Assembly (NCBI GenBank): GCA_017882445.1 | Contig: JADGPK010000011.1 | Location: 1 to 62,934 of the forward strand | DNA from: Solirubrobacteraceae bacterium | GTDB taxonomy: Bacteria; Actinomycetota; Thermoleophilia; Solirubrobacterales; Solirubrobacteraceae | Direction: 5' to 3' | DNA: 62,934 bases | In this document: piece after piece, positions 61,400 to 62,934 of the stretch | Layout of the letters: every line of letters starts with the position of its first letter | How positions within the stretch are numbered: the first letter of the stretch is position 1 | Program-made: the position numbers and the translations under genes | Notes under the pieces: generated by a model | Database searches by the model: none | Told to the model about the DNA's origin: nothing | What the model saw: only the letters and a program-made list of their open reading frames with translations

Positions 61400-62251
61400 G
61401 TGAGCGGCGATCCAGGACGATCGGAGATCTTCGCGCCCGGGTTGCTGAGCGGCCGGGTGGCGCTCGTGACGGGCGGAGGGACGGGCCTCGGCCGGGCGAC
61501 GGCGCTCGAGCTGGCGCGATGCGGCGCCGAGGTGGCGATCGCGGGCCGGCGCGCGGACGTGCTCGAGCAGGCGGCGGCGGAGATCGGTCGGGACGCCGGC
61601 TGCGAGGTTCGGGCAATCGCGGGCGACATACGCGAACGGGAGGATGCGCGGCGGCTCATCGGGACGGTGCTTGAGAGCTGCGGGGGGCTGGATGTGCTCG
61701 TGAACAACGCGGGCGGCCAGTTCTTCAGTCCGGCCGAGCTGATCGCGGCCAAGGGCTGGCGTGCTGTCTGGCGACTGAATGTAGAAGGCATGCTCAACAT
61801 GGCCGAAACGGCGCTCGAGCTCGCGCTGGGGCCGGCGGGCGGTGGGACGATCGTGAACGTGACGCTGTCCCCCCACCACGGCATGCCCGGCATGGCCCAC
61901 TCGGGCTCTGCGCGAGCGACCGTGGAGGCGCTCACGCGCGAACTGGCCGAGCGGTGGGCCGGGACGGGCGTGGTGGTCACGGCCGTGGCGGCGGGAACGT
62001 TCGACACGGAGGTGATGGTCAAGTACCCAGCGAGCGTGCGCGCGGGAATGTCGCGCTCGGTGCCGCTTCAGCGGATGGGCACGGTCTCCGAGCACGCCTG
62101 GCTGGTCGCGCTGCTCGCCTCGCCGTTGGGACGTGCGTTCAGCGGCTCGACGGTGACCCTGGACGGCGCCCGCGACAACTGGTTCGGCCCGTGGCCGCCG
62201 GCGGGCCTGGTGGATGACTCGGGCGAGGTGCCGGTGGAGGAGCGCAGATAG
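61400..62251 (+). CDS. Short-chain dehydrogenase/reductase (enoyl-CoA reductase-like)
   Basis: A 283-residue Rossmann-fold oxidoreductase. The cofactor motif is TGGGTGLGR (NADPH-type loop), followed by NNAGG. The usual catalytic Ser-Tyr-Lys is not found: the region reads HHGMPGMAHSGSARATVEALTRELA, so the Tyr position is replaced and the Lys is Arg. That pattern resembles the peroxisomal 2,4-dienoyl-CoA and trans-2-enoyl-CoA reductase branch, so it may act on unsaturated acyl-CoA. Alternatively it is an inactive homologue. Confidence 0.85.
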   Translation: MSGDPGRSEIFAPGLLSGRVALVTGGGTGLGRATALELARCGAEVAIAGRRADVLEQAAAEIGRDAGCEVRAIAGDIREREDARRLIGTVLESCGGLDVLVNNAGGQFFSPAELIAAKGWRAVWRLNVEGMLNMAETALELALGPAGGGTIVNVTLSPHHGMPGMAHSGSARATVEALTRELAERWAGTGVVVTAVAAGTFDTEVMVKYPASVRAGMSRSVPLQRMGTVSEHAWLVALLASPLGRAFSGSTVTLDGARDNWFGPWPPAGLVDDSGEVPVEERR

Positions 62252-62288
62252 CGCGGTGCAGGCGGCCCGGGGAGGGGCCCCGCGAGGC

Positions 62289-62320
62289 GGGCGCGCCGGC
62301 GGCGGGCGCGCCGGTAAGAT
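62289..62320 (+). promoter_or_regulatory. Promoter of the tRNA-Gly/tRNA-Pro unit
   Basis: TAAGAT (62315-62320) is a good -10 box, 12 bases before tRNA-Gly. GGGCGCGCCGG occurs twice immediately upstream, at 62289-62299 and 62304-62314, each containing the palindrome GGCGCGCC. Confidence 0.6.
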
Positions 62321-62332
62321 GGATCTGGGCGT

Positions 62333-62403
62333 GCGGGCGAAGTGTTGTGGCTGCACAGAAGCCTTCCAAGCTTCTAGGGCGGGTTCGATTCCCGTCGCCC
62401 GCT
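62333..62403 (+). tRNA. tRNA-Gly(TCC)
   Basis: A 71-base cloverleaf: acceptor GCGGGCG/CGCCCGC; anticodon arm GAAGC-CTTCCAA-GCTTC with anticodon TCC; T arm GCGGG-TTCGATT-CCCGT. Discriminator T. No encoded CCA. Confidence 0.95.
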
Positions 62404-62412
62404 TGTTTGCCA

Positions 62413-62486
62413 CGGGGAGTGGCGCAGTCTGGTAGCGCACCCGGCTGGGGGCCGGGCGGTCGCAGGTTCAAATCCTGTCTCCCCGA
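62413..62486 (+). tRNA. tRNA-Pro(GGG)
   Basis: A 74-base cloverleaf: acceptor CGGGGAG/CTCCCCG; anticodon arm CCCGG-CTGGGGG-CCGGG with anticodon GGG; T arm with GTTCAAATC. Discriminator A. It lies 9 bases after tRNA-Gly, so the two are co-transcribed. Confidence 0.96.
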
Positions 62487-62549
62487 TTAAAGGAAAGGCC
62501 TGCAAATGGGCTGTTTTGCGGTGAAGCGCCGAGGTCGCTAAGCGCAGGC

Positions 62550-62571
62550 TGGGGAACAATTGGGGAACAAT
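62550..62571. repeat. Tandem 11-base repeat 64 bases after tRNA-Pro
   Basis: TGGGGAACAAT occurs twice without a gap at 62550-62560 and 62561-62571. Its AT-richer composition and position just after a tRNA fit an integration-site scar, but no integrase is visible. Confidence 0.6.
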
Positions 62572-62763
62572 TCGGAGTCGCGAGGAGGCATCGTGTAGGC
62601 CGAGGAGCACCCTGGGGCGGGTGGCCGCAGAGATGGAGAGACCGATCTGGCAAGGGTCGCTCGACCTCGTCATCGCGGGCGCCATCACGCAGCAAGCGGC
62701 TACTTCAGTGTGCCTCGCGATCGCGGCCAAGGTGTCCACCCCGCTGACGGGGTCCCCCGACAC

Positions 62764-62791
62764 GCACCTTGCCACTTCAGCGGCAAGGTGC
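62764..62791. terminator. Perfect hairpin downstream of the tRNA pair
   Basis: GCACCTTGCC (62764-62773) pairs with GGCAAGGTGC (62782-62791) across an eight-base loop. It is followed by TTAAGG but no T-tract. It could end the tRNA transcript or belong to an unseen element. Confidence 0.5.
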
Positions 62792-62934
62792 TTAAGGCGT
62801 TGCCGCCCGGGACGGATAGTGCGCATGAACTGGCTGACGCTGCGTCGCCGGATCCGTCATCTCGGGGAACACCTGCGACGCGATCGTGGCGAAACGCGAG
62901 CATACGGAGTCGACGGTGGCAGTACCAATCACCG

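Larger units (their letters stand above)
62487..62934. other. Non-coding end of the window
   Basis: 448 bases after tRNA-Pro without a credible gene. It contains the tandem repeat at 62550-62571 and a perfect ten-base-pair hairpin at 62764-62791. The frames that stay open look like random GC-rich sequence. Confidence 0.55.

Noticed and set aside
62374-62826. Minus-strand frame encoding GETGFEPATARPPAGCATRLRHSP and a similar frame ending ESNPP
   Set aside because: This is the well-known false protein produced by translating the antisense of tRNA genes. It covers tRNA-Pro and tRNA-Gly.
62632-62934. Open plus-strand frame running off the window end
   Set aside because: It has no ribosome-binding site and a random-looking composition.

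Overview
The window is GC-rich, densely coded bacterial chromosome. Several things suggest a high-GC actinobacterium, probably Thermoleophilia/Solirubrobacterales: the order mreBCD-mrdA-rodA-rng-rplU-rpmA-obg-proB-proA-nadD-rsfS, an actinobacterial-style DivIVA-like coiled-coil protein, WS/DGAT acyltransferase, RmuC, SGNH secreted hydrolases, and frequent leaderless genes. The taxon is an inference; no rRNA is present. Most of the window is core housekeeping sequence. No prophage, insertion sequence or CRISPR array was seen.

Layout. 0-6.3 kb: ROK sugar kinase; a probable magnesium module (an MgtE-like sensor protein without a channel, then an NRAMP-like transporter with altered metal-site motifs, with a small proline-containing leader ORF between them); a nine-TM protein with GxGD-protease-like motifs; rmuC. 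6.3-10.4 kb: secreted SGNH hydrolase behind a textbook promoter, LysR regulator, universal stress protein. 10.4-14.1 kb: trigger factor, clpP, clpX, with a small divergent gene sharing the trigger-factor promoter. 14.1-18.0 kb: small hypothetical proteins, folC, a 38-residue membrane peptide, a zinc-ribbon membrane protein, ndk and maf. 18.1-33.4 kb: rod-shape/peptidoglycan operon, RNase G, L21/L27, Obg, proline synthesis, NadD, RsfS, a second SGNH hydrolase. 33.5-40.0 kb: membrane protein, acyl-CoA ligase, wax-ester synthase-like acyltransferase, PfkB kinase, PHP phosphatase, small basic protein. 40.2-40.9 kb: tRNA-Ala(GGC) flanked by two gene remnants. 40.9-50.4 kb: coiled-coil DivIVA-like protein, DJ-1 protein, leuS, holA, rpsT, murJ, lepA. 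50.4-54.4 kb: protein-deglycation pair (LMW phosphatase and fructosamine kinase), AraC domain, two-component system. 54.6-61.3 kb: envelope proteins (LPG-synthase-like TM protein, lipoproteins, GT-C-like membrane protein, DMFase-like C-terminal protein, PQQ-type propeller). 61.4 kb to the end: SDR enzyme, tRNA-Gly(TCC), tRNA-Pro(GGG), and a 450-base non-coding end.

The strongest unusual signals are: (1) three adjacent perfect palindromes, each centred on GCATGC, just upstream of lepA; (2) a leader ORF whose last codons are complementary to the Shine-Dalgarno sequence of the NRAMP transporter; (3) maf lying in frame directly after the ndk stop codon with no AUG, GUG or UUG before its conserved N-terminus; (4) a repeated pattern of TAnnnT exactly 7-8 bases before a start codon, including overlapping divergent -10 boxes at trigger factor; (5) a possible presenilin-like intramembrane protease; and (6) three 11-bp-phased repeats next to the two-component system. 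All functional calls come from reading motifs by eye; no database search was possible.
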